A stretch of DNA of 64,000 nt from Pseudomonas sp. PICF141 (lineage in GTDB: Bacteria; Pseudomonadota; Gammaproteobacteria; Pseudomonadales; Pseudomonadaceae), in contig NZ_MUNM01000040.1 in NCBI RefSeq assembly GCF_002286815.1, positions 186,001-250,000 of the forward strand, read 5' to 3'. The translations under genes and the position numbers were made by a program. Shown in pieces: positions 1 through 8,404 of the stretch (its first letter is position 1; every line of letters starts with the position of its first letter). The notes under the pieces were generated by a model that saw only the letters and a list, made by a program, of their open reading frames with translations, searched no databases and was not told where the DNA came from.

Positions 1-108
1 GATTCGATCACTTGGAATCGCTCCTGCGGGGTTCGTCAGATGAACGTCGTGGATGTCCATCACGCCAAAGTCATGATCCATTTGACATGGTTTTTTGATG
101 CCGGATAA
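1..108. other. Left edge, open on both strands; possible partial gene
   Basis: On the plus strand the first 35 codons are open and stop at TAA 106-108; the end reads V-M-I-H-L-T-W-F-F-D-A-G. This is faintly like the C-termini of TcA subunits (which often end in an I-x-H-x-R-Y-T-A-R type string), but the match is too weak to call. On the minus strand an ATG at 60 opens a frame (M-D-I-H-D-V-H-L-T-N-P) that runs off the edge, about 47 bp from a lux-box-like dyad, but it has no good ribosome binding site. Only one of the two readings can be real; sequence to the left is needed to decide. Confidence 0.25.
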
Positions 109-126
109 CTGTCAAAAATGACAGGT
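107..126. promoter_or_regulatory. Degenerate copy of the Tc-locus palindrome (lux-box-like)
   Basis: AACTGTCAAAAATGACAGGT matches the perfect palindrome before the TcB gene at 16 of 20 positions and keeps both CTGTCA and TGACAG half-sites with the same spacing. It would control a leftward gene starting near position 60, if that gene exists. It overlaps the stop of the alternative plus-strand reading. It could also simply act as a small RNA hairpin. Confidence 0.4.
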
Positions 127-175
127 ATTATCACCATTCGTCGGACACTCCCATCAGCCATGCAGGCCAGAGACA

Positions 176-194
176 GCCCCTCAGCACGAGGGGC
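176..194. terminator. Short hairpin past the end of the Ig-like gene
   Basis: GCCCCTC and GAGGGGC form a perfect 7-bp stem with a 5-base loop directly downstream of the leftward Ig-repeat gene. No T-run follows on either strand, so intrinsic termination is only possible, not shown. Confidence 0.35.
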
Positions 195-200
195 ACGGTG

Positions 201-3200
201 TCACTCCACGATAAACGGCTCACTTATCAACTCTACGGAATCCGCTTCACCCTCGGTTTGCCACACCACTACACGGTGAAGACCGGGAGGCAGGCTTTTG
301 CTGGACTGAACGCTCCAGCTTCCGTTGGCAACCAAACCAGTGGCCAGCACATCTCCTGGGTCGAAGTATGAAGCCACTCTGATTTGAGCGCCGCTGCGGC
401 CGTGGCCGGCGAATGTCGGGGCAGCATCGACCCAGTCCTGACTGGCGGGCTGAGTCAGGCTGGGGGCGGCTGAGCGTGTCTTGATCGCGTGCATGGGAGA
501 ATTGTCAGAACCGAATTCGCTCTTTTTCGCCTGCACCGACAGGCTGTAGCCCGTCCATTCGGCATTCCAGGTGAATTCGACAGACCAGGTACCCTCCGGC
601 CTCACCTGCGTTGTTGCCAATAGATGAGGACCACTCCCCCCGCGTCGGTGAACCGACACCGTATCTCCCGGATACCCGAACCCGGACGCCATCACCTGAC
701 TGGAGATCCGCTGCCCGTTAACCGGTGATTCCAGATAGGGAGCTGCTGGCACAAGGGTAAAGGGATGCTGAAAGATCTCCGAAGATTGCCCCTTGTACGT
801 CTGGCTAACCAGTAGGGTTTTCTGGCCAACCTCCGTCAGCCTGGAAGGAACTTCCCAACTGCCATCGTCGCGCACCGGAATGTTGTCCGCCACCGGATCA
901 GTGACCCCGGCAAGTTTCACCGTAATCAATGCGCCCGGAATCCCGCCTGTACCGCTGATCAGCCCCAAGCGGGGCAACCTGCCGTCCAATGCAGGTACCC
1001 CAACGCGTGGCGCCAGAATGACCACCTGAAAGTTACGATTATCACTGCGCGCAGAGAACTGATTATTGAAGGACTGCCTCACATAGACAGTACGCAGCCC
1101 GGTGGACAACTCGGCCTCCGGCGTCAGACTCCAGGATCCCGATGAAGAAAGCGTCTTGCTACCCAGCGCCTGATCCGATATGGCATCGTAAATTGTCAGC
1201 ACTGCGTCTTTGTAACCATCAGTGCCTTCGAAAGTGGGCTTAAGGCCGACCTCCTGATTGACCTCCGGTTGGGTGATCCCAAGTTTTGGCGTAGGGACAT
1301 TGAAAGCACCGTGGGCCTCCCCGGAAGTTTGCCCGCCGTAGGACTGTGTCACCGTGAACGTATGATTGCCGGGGGCGAACGGAATATCGCGCCTAAATGT
1401 CCAGGTGCCATTGGTACCGCTGACGGGATGATCGACCGTTGGCCGGTCGCTGTACCTAAGCTTGAGCGAGGCGCCTGGCCAACAGGTGCCGGTGATTCTG
1501 GGGCTGAAGCCCTCAGGGTCGGTCTTGGTAATCACCGGCAAGGGCGCCGGAATCACCAGGCTGACTGCCGTCGCCGGCCACCCGGAATTCAGTGTTTTGT
1601 ACAACTGCCGGATCACGATCGCGTAAGTGCCCGGCGCCCATCGCTCAGTCGCAGTGCTAGTCCAGCGGTTATTGCTCACGTTGACGATCGGAACGATGGG
1701 GGTCTGGGCGTGGTTGAGTCGCACCTCGACCTGCGCGGCCTGCGTTTGTTTTGCCCAAGTGTTTGCCATGCCCGAAAAGCTTGGCTTCTGGTCGGTTACG
1801 GTGATCGGTACAGTGAGCGTCGGCTTGGGTACGATGACGGAAAACGTACGAACATTTGACCAGAGCGAGAGCATGTTACTGATGCTCTGGCGAACCTTAA
1901 AAGCATACACCCCTGGTGTCAGCGCGCTTCGCGGACTGACTGACCATGAATTACCGGTCACGGTCACGCTACCGAGATCCTCTTCCGTTTCATCCGAGAG
2001 TACTAGAGTGGCACCGGGATGACCGCCCGTGCCGGTCAGAACAGGGTTCACGCCCGAAGCGGGATTTGGAGCGGTCAGCTGTGGCTGAGGTGGCCGTACT
2101 TTCAGTCTGACGGGCGATGCACCTAACGATGTAACCCCCGAAAAGACATGCACCGCCGTCAATGAATAATCACCCGGTGTCAAATCCGTGGTGAGTTGTG
2201 CTTGCCAGGCACCGGTGCTGGTGTTCACCGTGGCCGTACCCAACAGCGTGCCCACGGAGTCCCTGTGGATGTTGACTGTGCCCGACTTGAACAGCGTATT
2301 CACCGTACCACCGACGGTGATGCGCATGTCCACCTCTTGATTCTGTGTGGGGCTGGTAATTGCCGGTGGCCCAAGCAACTTGAAGGATTGCGTAACTGAC
2401 CAGTCATTCATGTTTAGATGGCCAGCCGTCATTTCGACGAGACCGCCGTTAGGGTAGTTGCCCTGGTTGAACAACGCCTCCCATGTATCGTTGGATTTAA
2501 CGGTTGTCGTTGCGTGCAGAACACCTCCGCCCGGCGTCATGATGTGGATGGTTTTGCCGGCAGTCCCCCGCCCTTTCAATAACAATGCGCTACCAGTCGC
2601 GACCACCGCATTGTTGGCCGGTGATTCGACCCGTGGAGCCGCGTACCACTGAATGGTGACGGTATTCGATTTACCGGAATTTTCATTGCCGATGACTTGT
2701 TCTGCATAGAAGGACACGACGCCTGCCGGCAAGGAAATGGGGATATTCCAACGGCCATCGTTTCCTACGGTCGCGGATGCGAGCAAACGCACACTGCCGT
2801 TGTACAAGCAAGATAAATTGACCTTCCCGTTTAGAAGGCCATTTTTTCCGGAAACGGGAAACGGCATCCTGACCACTGAACCGGATAACGGTGTTTCTAT
2901 GAGTGGCTTCTGTGCAGGGCGAATATACACTCCCCACCCTTCATCGGGCCCAACGTCATTGTTCGTCCCGTCATAGTTAACCCGAATAACCAGGTACATA
3001 TTGAAATCAGGAGCGGCAAGAGGGGATTCAAGATAAACCTCATGATTGTGCCATTGGGTGTCTTGCAACAGGTTGTCATCTGAGCACTCGCGTACGTAGT
3101 CACGAGCCGAAAGCACAATATCTATGTTTGCCCTATCCCAGTTTCCATAACGCGTGGTCATCTTGTACCGCAACGTCTTTACATAGATCCGACCGTTTTG

Positions 3201-3431
3201 GAATTTGTACTGACACACCAGCTCAGTCTTCAATGTCGACACACGGGGATGTGTCTGGTGGAGAGTGGTGGTGACCGCATCATTCCAGAAAACCTCGGAA
3301 AATTGCTCACCCTCGCCCAGTTTCCGAAACGAGCCGTCTTCCAGCTCAGTGATGCGCTCATAACTTATCTGAACTTTCTCATCATTCAGCCAGGCTTTAT
3401 CTTTCTCAGCACCATCAACTATGTCGTTCAT
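201..3431 (-). CDS. Large protein of ten Ig-like repeats, Tc-locus associated
   Basis: This encodes a protein of about 1076 residues. The N-terminal 190 residues have no obvious relative. After that come about ten repeats of 85-95 residues, each opening with a P-x-(I/V/L)-x-x-P string and holding a conserved G-x-W and G-x-Y/H core; this is the pattern of bacterial Ig-like (beta-sandwich) repeats used in adhesins and surface proteins. No signal peptide, membrane segment or sorting motif is visible, so export is unclear. The open frame extends to a TTG at 3509, but a lux-box-like dyad covers that codon, so I place the start at ATG 3431, preceded by GGGA. A better Shine-Dalgarno (AGGAGG, 3486-3491) leads to an out-of-frame ATG (3478), which may mean the true start has been damaged. 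Function unknown; location and shared dyad suggest a role with the Tc toxins. Confidence 0.75.
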   Translation of the reverse strand: MNDIVDGAEKDKAWLNDEKVQISYERITELEDGSFRKLGEGEQFSEVFWNDAVTTTLHQTHPRVSTLKTELVCQYKFQNGRIYVKTLRYKMTTRYGNWDRANIDIVLSARDYVRECSDDNLLQDTQWHNHEVYLESPLAAPDFNMYLVIRVNYDGTNNDVGPDEGWGVYIRPAQKPLIETPLSGSVVRMPFPVSGKNGLLNGKVNLSCLYNGSVRLLASATVGNDGRWNIPISLPAGVVSFYAEQVIGNENSGKSNTVTIQWYAAPRVESPANNAVVATGSALLLKGRGTAGKTIHIMTPGGGVLHATTTVKSNDTWEALFNQGNYPNGGLVEMTAGHLNMNDWSVTQSFKLLGPPAITSPTQNQEVDMRITVGGTVNTLFKSGTVNIHRDSVGTLLGTATVNTSTGAWQAQLTTDLTPGDYSLTAVHVFSGVTSLGASPVRLKVRPPQPQLTAPNPASGVNPVLTGTGGHPGATLVLSDETEEDLGSVTVTGNSWSVSPRSALTPGVYAFKVRQSISNMLSLWSNVRTFSVIVPKPTLTVPITVTDQKPSFSGMANTWAKQTQAAQVEVRLNHAQTPIVPIVNVSNNRWTSTATERWAPGTYAIVIRQLYKTLNSGWPATAVSLVIPAPLPVITKTDPEGFSPRITGTCWPGASLKLRYSDRPTVDHPVSGTNGTWTFRRDIPFAPGNHTFTVTQSYGGQTSGEAHGAFNVPTPKLGITQPEVNQEVGLKPTFEGTDGYKDAVLTIYDAISDQALGSKTLSSSGSWSLTPEAELSTGLRTVYVRQSFNNQFSARSDNRNFQVVILAPRVGVPALDGRLPRLGLISGTGGIPGALITVKLAGVTDPVADNIPVRDDGSWEVPSRLTEVGQKTLLVSQTYKGQSSEIFQHPFTLVPAAPYLESPVNGQRISSQVMASGFGYPGDTVSVHRRGGSGPHLLATTQVRPEGTWSVEFTWNAEWTGYSLSVQAKKSEFGSDNSPMHAIKTRSAAPSLTQPASQDWVDAAPTFAGHGRSGAQIRVASYFDPGDVLATGLVANGSWSVQSSKSLPPGLHRVVVWQTEGEADSVELISEPFIVE

Positions 3432-3500
3432 TTCAGCGGTTCCCGAGCAATGGATAGCTAACGTCTTGTTAGCAACATACTTACGCCTCCTGTGCGCAAC

Positions 3501-3520
3501 CACTGTCAAAACTGATAGTT
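3501..3520 (-). promoter_or_regulatory. Degenerate lux-box-like dyad before the Ig-repeat gene
   Basis: On the plus strand CACTGTCAAAACTGATAGTT matches the perfect palindrome before the TcB gene at 14 of 20 positions, with both half-sites and their spacing kept and one change in the right arm (TGATAG). It lies 22-69 bp upstream of the candidate starts of the Ig-like gene, a sensible position for an activator site. Confidence 0.4.
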
Positions 3521-3613
3521 AACAAGATCCAATTCATCTAAAAATCGCCTCCCTGATAACAAAAGGTAGATACCGTTTTTGTCCGTTAACCGGACTCAGC
3601 GGACAGCCTGTAA

Positions 3614-3718
3614 GACAAACAGCGGCACCTGGCGATGGCGATTTACCAGATGAGCGAGAGGGGGTTGATGCTGGCGGAGCGGTCGCTGGATATCGAGGGG
3701 GCGATTAGCCCGGCGTAA
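3614..3718 (+). pseudogene. Remnant of a DUF3077/DUF6124-like small protein gene
   Basis: After an in-frame TAA (3611-3613), 34 codons run to TAA 3716-3718. They read H-L-A-M-A-I-Y-Q-M-S-E-R-G-L-M-L-A-E-R-S-L-D, the typical C-terminal helix pair of the short Pseudomonas DUF3077/DUF6124 proteins. The upstream half and a start codon are missing, so this looks like a decayed 3-prime end. Family assignment is from memory of that C-terminal pattern. Confidence 0.45.
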
Positions 3719-3727
3719 AGCAAAGAT

Positions 3728-3870
3728 CAAAAGATCGCAGCCTTCGGCAGCGCCTAAAGGGGATCGATGGTCATCCGCAATACTGCGGTGAATATCAATC
3801 CCTACATTGATCCGTGTTAATGGCGGCGAACGCGGTCAATGCAGGAGCTGCCGCAGGCTGCGAGCTTTTG
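3728..3870. repeat. REPIN-like inverted repeat pair
   Basis: Two 31-base arms (3728-3758 and 3840-3870) are near-perfect inverted copies of the Pseudomonas REP unit containing GCTGCCGAAGGCTGCGATC, separated by about 80 bases with no gene. The second arm ends four bases from the stop of the PilZ gene. The same unit recurs at 33507-33586 and, in variant form, at 57853-57948. Confidence 0.8.
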
Positions 3871-3873
3871 CTT

Positions 3874-4233
3874 TCAGGCCGAAGCAGGCAACGGCTGAAA
3901 GCTGAAGTACTGCTTCAGTGCCTCCAACAATTGTCCATATTCCGGCGGTGCCCGTTGCAGGCTGAAGCCGGCATCGTAATGGTGAGGGGTGGCGTCCTCG
4001 TGGCACCACAGGCAGCAGGCATCGAGGTCGATCACCTGCTGACAATGGCCATCCATGGGGATTTTCAGACGCAGGTTAAAATCGGCGCCCACCATCATCG
4101 GCAACTGGCTGATCAACATCAGCCCGTCCTCGGACAGGTTGCCCAGAAAGCCGATGGGCTTGTCGGTAACGCTGTTGAACACTTTGAGAAAATACGGCAG
4201 TTGATGCCGCTCGATCCGGCGGTCAGTGGACAT
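3874..4233 (-). CDS. PilZ domain protein (c-di-GMP receptor)
   Basis: A 119-residue single-domain protein. The two c-di-GMP contact motifs of PilZ domains are present: R-R-I-E-R-H near residues 4-9 (RxxxR) and N-L-S-E-D-G near residues 30-35 ((D/N)xSxxG). The frame extends upstream, but the ATG at 4233 places the RxxxR motif at the usual distance from the N-terminus. Gene order (PilZ, lipoprotein, pykA) matches what I recall around PAO1 PA4324-PA4329. The partner it controls cannot be told from the sequence. Confidence 0.8.
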   Translation of the reverse strand: MSTDRRIERHQLPYFLKVFNSVTDKPIGFLGNLSEDGLMLISQLPMMVGADFNLRLKIPMDGHCQQVIDLDACCLWCHEDATPHHYDAGFSLQRAPPEYGQLLEALKQYFSFQPLPASA

Positions 4234-4454
4234 GCTGATTTCGCTACGCAAGGCCCTTAAGCAGGGCCGCACTAATGCTTCGGAACGGGCCTGCTCTATT
4301 GATTCATAGGCATATGCCGCGCTCTCCCCGATCCTGGTGCGACAGTCCTTCCAACCGCTGTCGCTTACTGCTGCCGATCACAGGTGTTACCTCGATCAGA
4401 GGCAAGGCTCTAAACCGATCCATTGGACTATAGCTCACCGCTGTCGCCTGACAA

Positions 4455-4838
4455 TCAGAACCGGGTTGGACGCACCGCCGCCGCGCTGCGGGTTGGGTAA
4501 TGGCCCAGGCTCTGCAGAGTTTCCAGGCGGGCACGGGCGCGGTAGGCGTATTCGCTTTGCGGGTAAGAGGCCATGATGAACTGGTAAGTCTGCGCCGCAT
4601 CGATAAACAGCTTCTGCCGTTCCAGGCACAGGCCACGCATCATCGACACTTCCGGCCACACATAAGGCCGCGCGTGGCTGGCACGCTCGACCTTGGACAG
4701 TTCGAGCATCACTTGCTCGCAGTTGCCGCGCTCGTAGGCGCTGTAGGCATTATTCAAATGATGGTTCATCGACCAACGGGTGCAGCCCGTGACACTGAGG
4801 GCACTGATGGCAAGGGCGGCAATGAGCACGAATCGCAT
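4455..4838 (-). CDS. Small TPR-like lipoprotein
   Basis: A 127-residue protein with a lipoprotein signal peptide: hydrophobic stretch then L-S-V-T-G-C, so acylation is expected at Cys19. The mature part has TPR-like helices (N-N-A-Y-S-A-Y-E-R-G-N, then Y-x-F-I-M-A-S-Y-P-Q-S-E-Y-A-Y-R-A), similar to outer-membrane assembly or tol-pal type lipoproteins. A good ribosome binding site (AGGAG, 8-base spacing) supports the start. It lies divergently from pykA. Exact role unknown. Confidence 0.8.
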   Translation of the reverse strand: MRFVLIAALAISALSVTGCTRWSMNHHLNNAYSAYERGNCEQVMLELSKVERASHARPYVWPEVSMMRGLCLERQKLFIDAAQTYQFIMASYPQSEYAYRARARLETLQSLGHYPTRSAAAVRPTRF

Positions 4839-5026
4839 GGGGGATCTCCTGTCTTGAGCTCTGTATCGACCCTTGGGCGGAAATCTTCAGGACGGTTTGC
4901 GCCGATTGTCGCGTTCAATAAAGAAACTAATAACCAAGTTCTTCAAAAAAAGTAGTGCAAACGAACAATGACTACACCTACGGACCATAGTAGCCTCTGC
5001 TAGCGCTTGAACTCAGGAGTCTATGC

Positions 5027-6478
5027 ATGTCCGTCCGTCGCACCAAAATCGTCGCTACCCTTGGCCCGGCCAGTAACTCGCCGGAAGTTCTCGAACAGTT
5101 GATTCTGGCTGGCCTGGACGTCGCCCGTCTGAACTTCTCCCACGGCACCCCCGACGAGCACAAGGCTCGCGCGAAGCTGGTGCGTGACCTGGCTGCCAAG
5201 CACGGCCGCTTCGTCGCCCTGCTGGGTGACCTGCAAGGCCCGAAAATTCGTATCGCCAAATTCGCCAACAAGAAGATCGAGCTGAAGATCGGTGATCAAT
5301 TCACCTTCTCTACCAGCCATCCGTTGACCGAAGGCAACCAGGAAGTCGTCGGCATCGACTACCCGGACCTGGTAAAAGACTGCGGCGTGGGCGACGAGCT
5401 GCTGCTCGACGACGGCCGCGTGGTCATGCGCGTTGATACCGCCACCGCCACCGAGCTGCATTGCACCGTGACCATCGGCGGCCCGCTGTCGGACCACAAA
5501 GGCATCAACCGTCGCGGTGGTGGCCTGACCGCTCCGGCCCTGACCGAGAAAGACAAGGCCGACATCAAGCTCGCAGCCGAAATGGAAGTCGACTACCTCG
5601 CGGTGTCCTTCCCGCGTGACGCCGCCGACATGGAATACGCCCGTCAATTGCGCGACGAAGCCGGCGGTACGGCCTGGCTGGTGGCGAAGATCGAACGCGC
5701 CGAAGCCGTGGCCGACGACGAAACCCTCGACGGCCTGATCAAGGCCTCCGACGCGGTCATGGTGGCCCGTGGCGACCTGGGTGTGGAAATCGGCGACGCC
5801 GAACTGGTGGGCATCCAGAAGAAAATCATTCTGCACGCACGCCGCCATAACAAAGCGGTGATCGTTGCAACCCAGATGATGGAGTCGATGATTCAGAACC
5901 CGATGCCGACCCGCGCCGAAGTCTCCGACGTAGCCAACGCCGTGCTCGACTACACCGACGCCGTGATGCTCTCGGCTGAAAGTGCTGCCGGTTTGTACCC
6001 GCTGGAAGCCGTGCAGGCCATGGCGCGCATCTGCGTCGGTGCTGAAAAGCACCCGACCAGCAAGACCTCCAGCCACCGTATCGGCCAGGTGTTTGAAAGC
6101 TGCGACCAGAGCATCGCGCTGGCGGCCATGTACACCGCCAACCACTTCCCGGGCGTGAAGGCGATCATCGCGTTGACCGAAAGTGGCTACACGCCGTTGA
6201 TCATGTCGCGCATCCGTTCCTCGGTGCCGATCTACGCGTTCTCCCCGCACCGCGAAACCCAGGCCCGGGCGGCCATGTTCCGTGGCGTCTACACCGTACC
6301 GTTCGACCCGGCATCCTTGCCGCCTGAGCAAGTCAGCCAGGCCGCGATCGACGAGTTGCTCAAGTTGGGTGTGGTCGAGAAAGGCGACTGGGTCATTCTG
6401 ACCAAGGGCGACAGCTACCACACCACCGGCGGCACCAACGGGATGAAAATCCTGCACGTTGGCGACCCGATGGTCTGA
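5027..6478 (+). CDS. pykA: Pyruvate kinase
   Basis: This 483-residue protein catalyses phosphoenolpyruvate + ADP to pyruvate + ATP, the last step of glycolysis. The N-terminus R-R-T-K-I-V-A-T-L-G-P-A and N-F-S-H-G are classic family signatures; the active-site lysine motif (W-L-V-A-K-I-E-R-A-E) and M-V-A-R-G-D-L-G-V-E follow. Length is normal for the family. The start has AGGAG seven bases upstream. PAO1 has two paralogues (pykA, pykF); the symbol pykA is chosen from the neighbouring genes. A strong terminator follows. Confidence 0.95.
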   Translation: MSVRRTKIVATLGPASNSPEVLEQLILAGLDVARLNFSHGTPDEHKARAKLVRDLAAKHGRFVALLGDLQGPKIRIAKFANKKIELKIGDQFTFSTSHPLTEGNQEVVGIDYPDLVKDCGVGDELLLDDGRVVMRVDTATATELHCTVTIGGPLSDHKGINRRGGGLTAPALTEKDKADIKLAAEMEVDYLAVSFPRDAADMEYARQLRDEAGGTAWLVAKIERAEAVADDETLDGLIKASDAVMVARGDLGVEIGDAELVGIQKKIILHARRHNKAVIVATQMMESMIQNPMPTRAEVSDVANAVLDYTDAVMLSAESAAGLYPLEAVQAMARICVGAEKHPTSKTSSHRIGQVFESCDQSIALAAMYTANHFPGVKAIIALTESGYTPLIMSRIRSSVPIYAFSPHRETQARAAMFRGVYTVPFDPASLPPEQVSQAAIDELLKLGVVEKGDWVILTKGDSYHTTGGTNGMKILHVGDPMV

Positions 6479-6499
6479 GTGATCACTCGCTGAAAAACA

Positions 6500-6532
6500 A
6501 AAGCCCCGCCATGTGAATGGCGGGGCTTTTTT
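6500..6532 (+). terminator. Intrinsic terminator of pykA
   Basis: AAAGCCCCGCC and GGCGGGGCTTTTTT form an 11-bp stem with a T-run, 21 bases past the pykA stop. The A-run before it could also make it work for the leftward enoyl-CoA hydratase gene ending at 6543. Confidence 0.9.
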
Positions 6533-6542
6533 GTGATCGGAC

Positions 6543-7292
6543 TCAATGCCGTTTGATAAATGCCGACAACGCTGCCATCGCTTCCGGCGAACGCAGCCGC
6601 TGAGTGAACAATGCACCCTCTTCTTCGATCACCTTGCGCAACTGTTCCCGATCCGGGGCTTTCATCAATTGCTTGCTGATGCGTACCGCTTCCGGCGGCA
6701 ACGATTCGAAACGCAACGCCATCTCCCGCGCCTTGGCCAACACCGCTTCGCCACTGCCTATAGCTTCAGTCGCGATCCCCCACGCGGCTGCCTGTTCACC
6801 ACTGAAACCCTCGCCCAGCAACAACAGCTCCGCCGCTTTGGCATGCCCGAGCATTCGCGGCAGGATCAGGCTGGAGCCGAACTCAGGGCATAACCCGAGG
6901 TTGACGAACGGCATGCGCAACCGGGCGTCAGTGCTGACGTAAACCAGATCGCAATGCAGCAGCATCGTCGTACCGATCCCCACCGCCGCGCCAGCCACGG
7001 CGGCGATGACCGGTTTGCGGCACTCGAGCAAATTGAGCATGAAGTGGTACACCGGGCTGTCGAGGATGCTCGGGGGTTGCTGGAGGAAATCAAAGATGTC
7101 GTTGCCGGCGGTGAAACACTCAGCGCCCCCGGTGATCAGCACCGCATTGATTTCGGGGTCACTGTCGGCAAGCCGCAAACCCTCCGCCAGTTGGCTGTAC
7201 ATGGCGCGTGTCAGGGCGTTTTTCTTTTCGAGGCGATTGATGCGCAGGGTCAGCAGGCCGCGCTCGCGTTCAAACTGGATGGTATCGGGCAT
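6543..7292 (-). CDS. Enoyl-CoA hydratase/isomerase family protein
   Basis: A 249-residue crotonase-fold protein. It shows N-K-K-N-A-L-T near residue 25, the oxyanion-hole region (A-V-L-I-T-G-G-x-x-C-F-T-A-G-N-D) and A-A-V-A-G-A-A-V-G-I-G-T-T. The second catalytic position, usually Glu, lies in L-G-L-C-P-E-F-G, typical of members annotated as enoyl-CoA hydratase/isomerase of unknown substrate. The open frame extends 27 codons upstream, but ATG 7292 starts at the family's usual M-P-D-T-I. In PAO1 the equivalent gene lies in the same place (PA4330). Substrate not predictable. Confidence 0.9.
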   Translation of the reverse strand: MPDTIQFERERGLLTLRINRLEKKNALTRAMYSQLAEGLRLADSDPEINAVLITGGAECFTAGNDIFDFLQQPPSILDSPVYHFMLNLLECRKPVIAAVAGAAVGIGTTMLLHCDLVYVSTDARLRMPFVNLGLCPEFGSSLILPRMLGHAKAAELLLLGEGFSGEQAAAWGIATEAIGSGEAVLAKAREMALRFESLPPEAVRISKQLMKAPDREQLRKVIEEEGALFTQRLRSPEAMAALSAFIKRH

Positions 7293-7319
7293 GGTGAGTC
7301 CTGATCTGAGAGGATCAAC

Positions 7320-7456
7320 TGTGGCGAGGGGGCTTGCCCCCGTTCGGCTGCGAAGCAGTCGTAAAACCGGCACGCTCGGTTTGTCTGATACACCGAGGTG
7401 GCGTCTGTTTTAGGGGCCGCTTCGCAGCCCAACGGGGGCAAGCCCCCTCGCCACAG
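7320..7456. repeat. REPIN, 'gaggggg-cttgccccc' family
   Basis: Two 37-base arms (7320-7356 and 7420-7456) are near-perfect inverted copies with core GCGAGGGGGCTTGCCCCC, separated by about 63 bases. It fills the space between two leftward genes. A relative with a more divergent second arm is at 46361-46495. Confidence 0.85.
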
Positions 7457-7468
7457 AGAAATCAACGC

Positions 7469-8404
7469 TCAACCACGGGGTAGAAAGACGTCCGCCAGCA
7501 GTTGATTGCGCGGCAAACCCGCCAGGTACAGGCGCCGGGCAAAGGCGTCGACGCTGTCGGGGGCTCCGCAGACTAAGGCCAGGGTTTGCCGCGAGACAAG
7601 GCGCAGTTGTGCCAAAGCCGCGGGCAACCCGGCCGCGGTCCACAGTTCGACGTGAAGGTTTTCACGGCCGTCGGCCATGGCTTTCAGGGGCTTGGCCAGA
7701 TAATGCTCACTCGCATCATGGGCCAGGTGAATGACACGGATGGCGCCCTGGTGATCCTGACGCAATGCTTCGCGCAAAATACCGAACAACGGCCCCAGAC
7801 CGGTGCCGGCCGCCAATAGCCACAGCGGTCGGGTGTGCCAGTCCGGGTCGTAATGCAACGCCCCGCCGCGCAATTCGCCGAGGCGGATTGGATCGCCGAT
7901 TGTCAACTGACGCGCAGCATCGCTGAATTGCCCCGGCTGACGGCAATCGAGGTGAAACTCCAGAAAGCGGTCTTCTTCCGGCAGGCTGGCCAGGGAATAC
8001 GGCCGCGCAATCTGGCCGGCCCATAACACCAGATGCTGCCCCGCCTGATAACGCAACGGTCGTTCACTTGTCAGGCGTAAACGCAAAACGCTGGGGCTCA
8101 GCCAATCGCTGGCGGCCACCTGAGCGGCAAGCCCATCCCGCAGCGGATCAAAGGTTTCGACTTGCAGATCATCGACCACCTGGCACTGACAGGCCAACCG
8201 CCAGCCCTGCTGACGCTGCTCATGACTCAAGGCATCGGGACGGCTGTCGCTGGGCAAGCCTTCGACACATTTAACCAGGCACGCATGGCAGCTGCCGGCG
8301 CGGCAGCTATAGGGCACCGACACGCCATTCTGATTCAAGGCATCGAGCAGGTTGCTCCCCGCTGCCACCGCCCATTGGCGTTCGCCGACCCGTAACTCAG
8401 GCAT
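7469..8404 (-). CDS. Ferredoxin-type flavoprotein reductase (2Fe-2S + FAD/NAD)
   Basis: A 311-residue protein in the oxygenase-reductase layout. It has an N-terminal plant-type 2Fe-2S domain with C-R-A-G-S-C-H-A-C (cluster cysteines 33, 38, 41) and a fourth cysteine in W-R-L-A-C-Q-C. An FAD domain with R-P-Y-S-L-A follows, then an NAD domain with L-L-A-A-G-T-G-L-G-P. It would pass electrons from NAD(P)H to an acceptor; no oxygenase lies next to it, so the partner is unknown. Its start ATG (8404) overlaps the stop of the diguanylate cyclase gene, which implies translational coupling. PAO1 has a similar pair (PA4331 and sadC). Confidence 0.88.
   Translation of the reverse strand: MPELRVGERQWAVAAGSNLLDALNQNGVSVPYSCRAGSCHACLVKCVEGLPSDSRPDALSHEQRQQGWRLACQCQVVDDLQVETFDPLRDGLAAQVAASDWLSPSVLRLRLTSERPLRYQAGQHLVLWAGQIARPYSLASLPEEDRFLEFHLDCRQPGQFSDAARQLTIGDPIRLGELRGGALHYDPDWHTRPLWLLAAGTGLGPLFGILREALRQDHQGAIRVIHLAHDASEHYLAKPLKAMADGRENLHVELWTAAGLPAALAQLRLVSRQTLALVCGAPDSVDAFARRLYLAGLPRNQLLADVFLPRG

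Noticed and set aside
5021..6616. Long leftward open frame opposite pykA (531 codons)
   Set aside because: It lies antisense to a clear pyruvate kinase; its His/Val/Gly-rich composition is the usual shadow of GC-rich codons and it has no ribosome site or domain.
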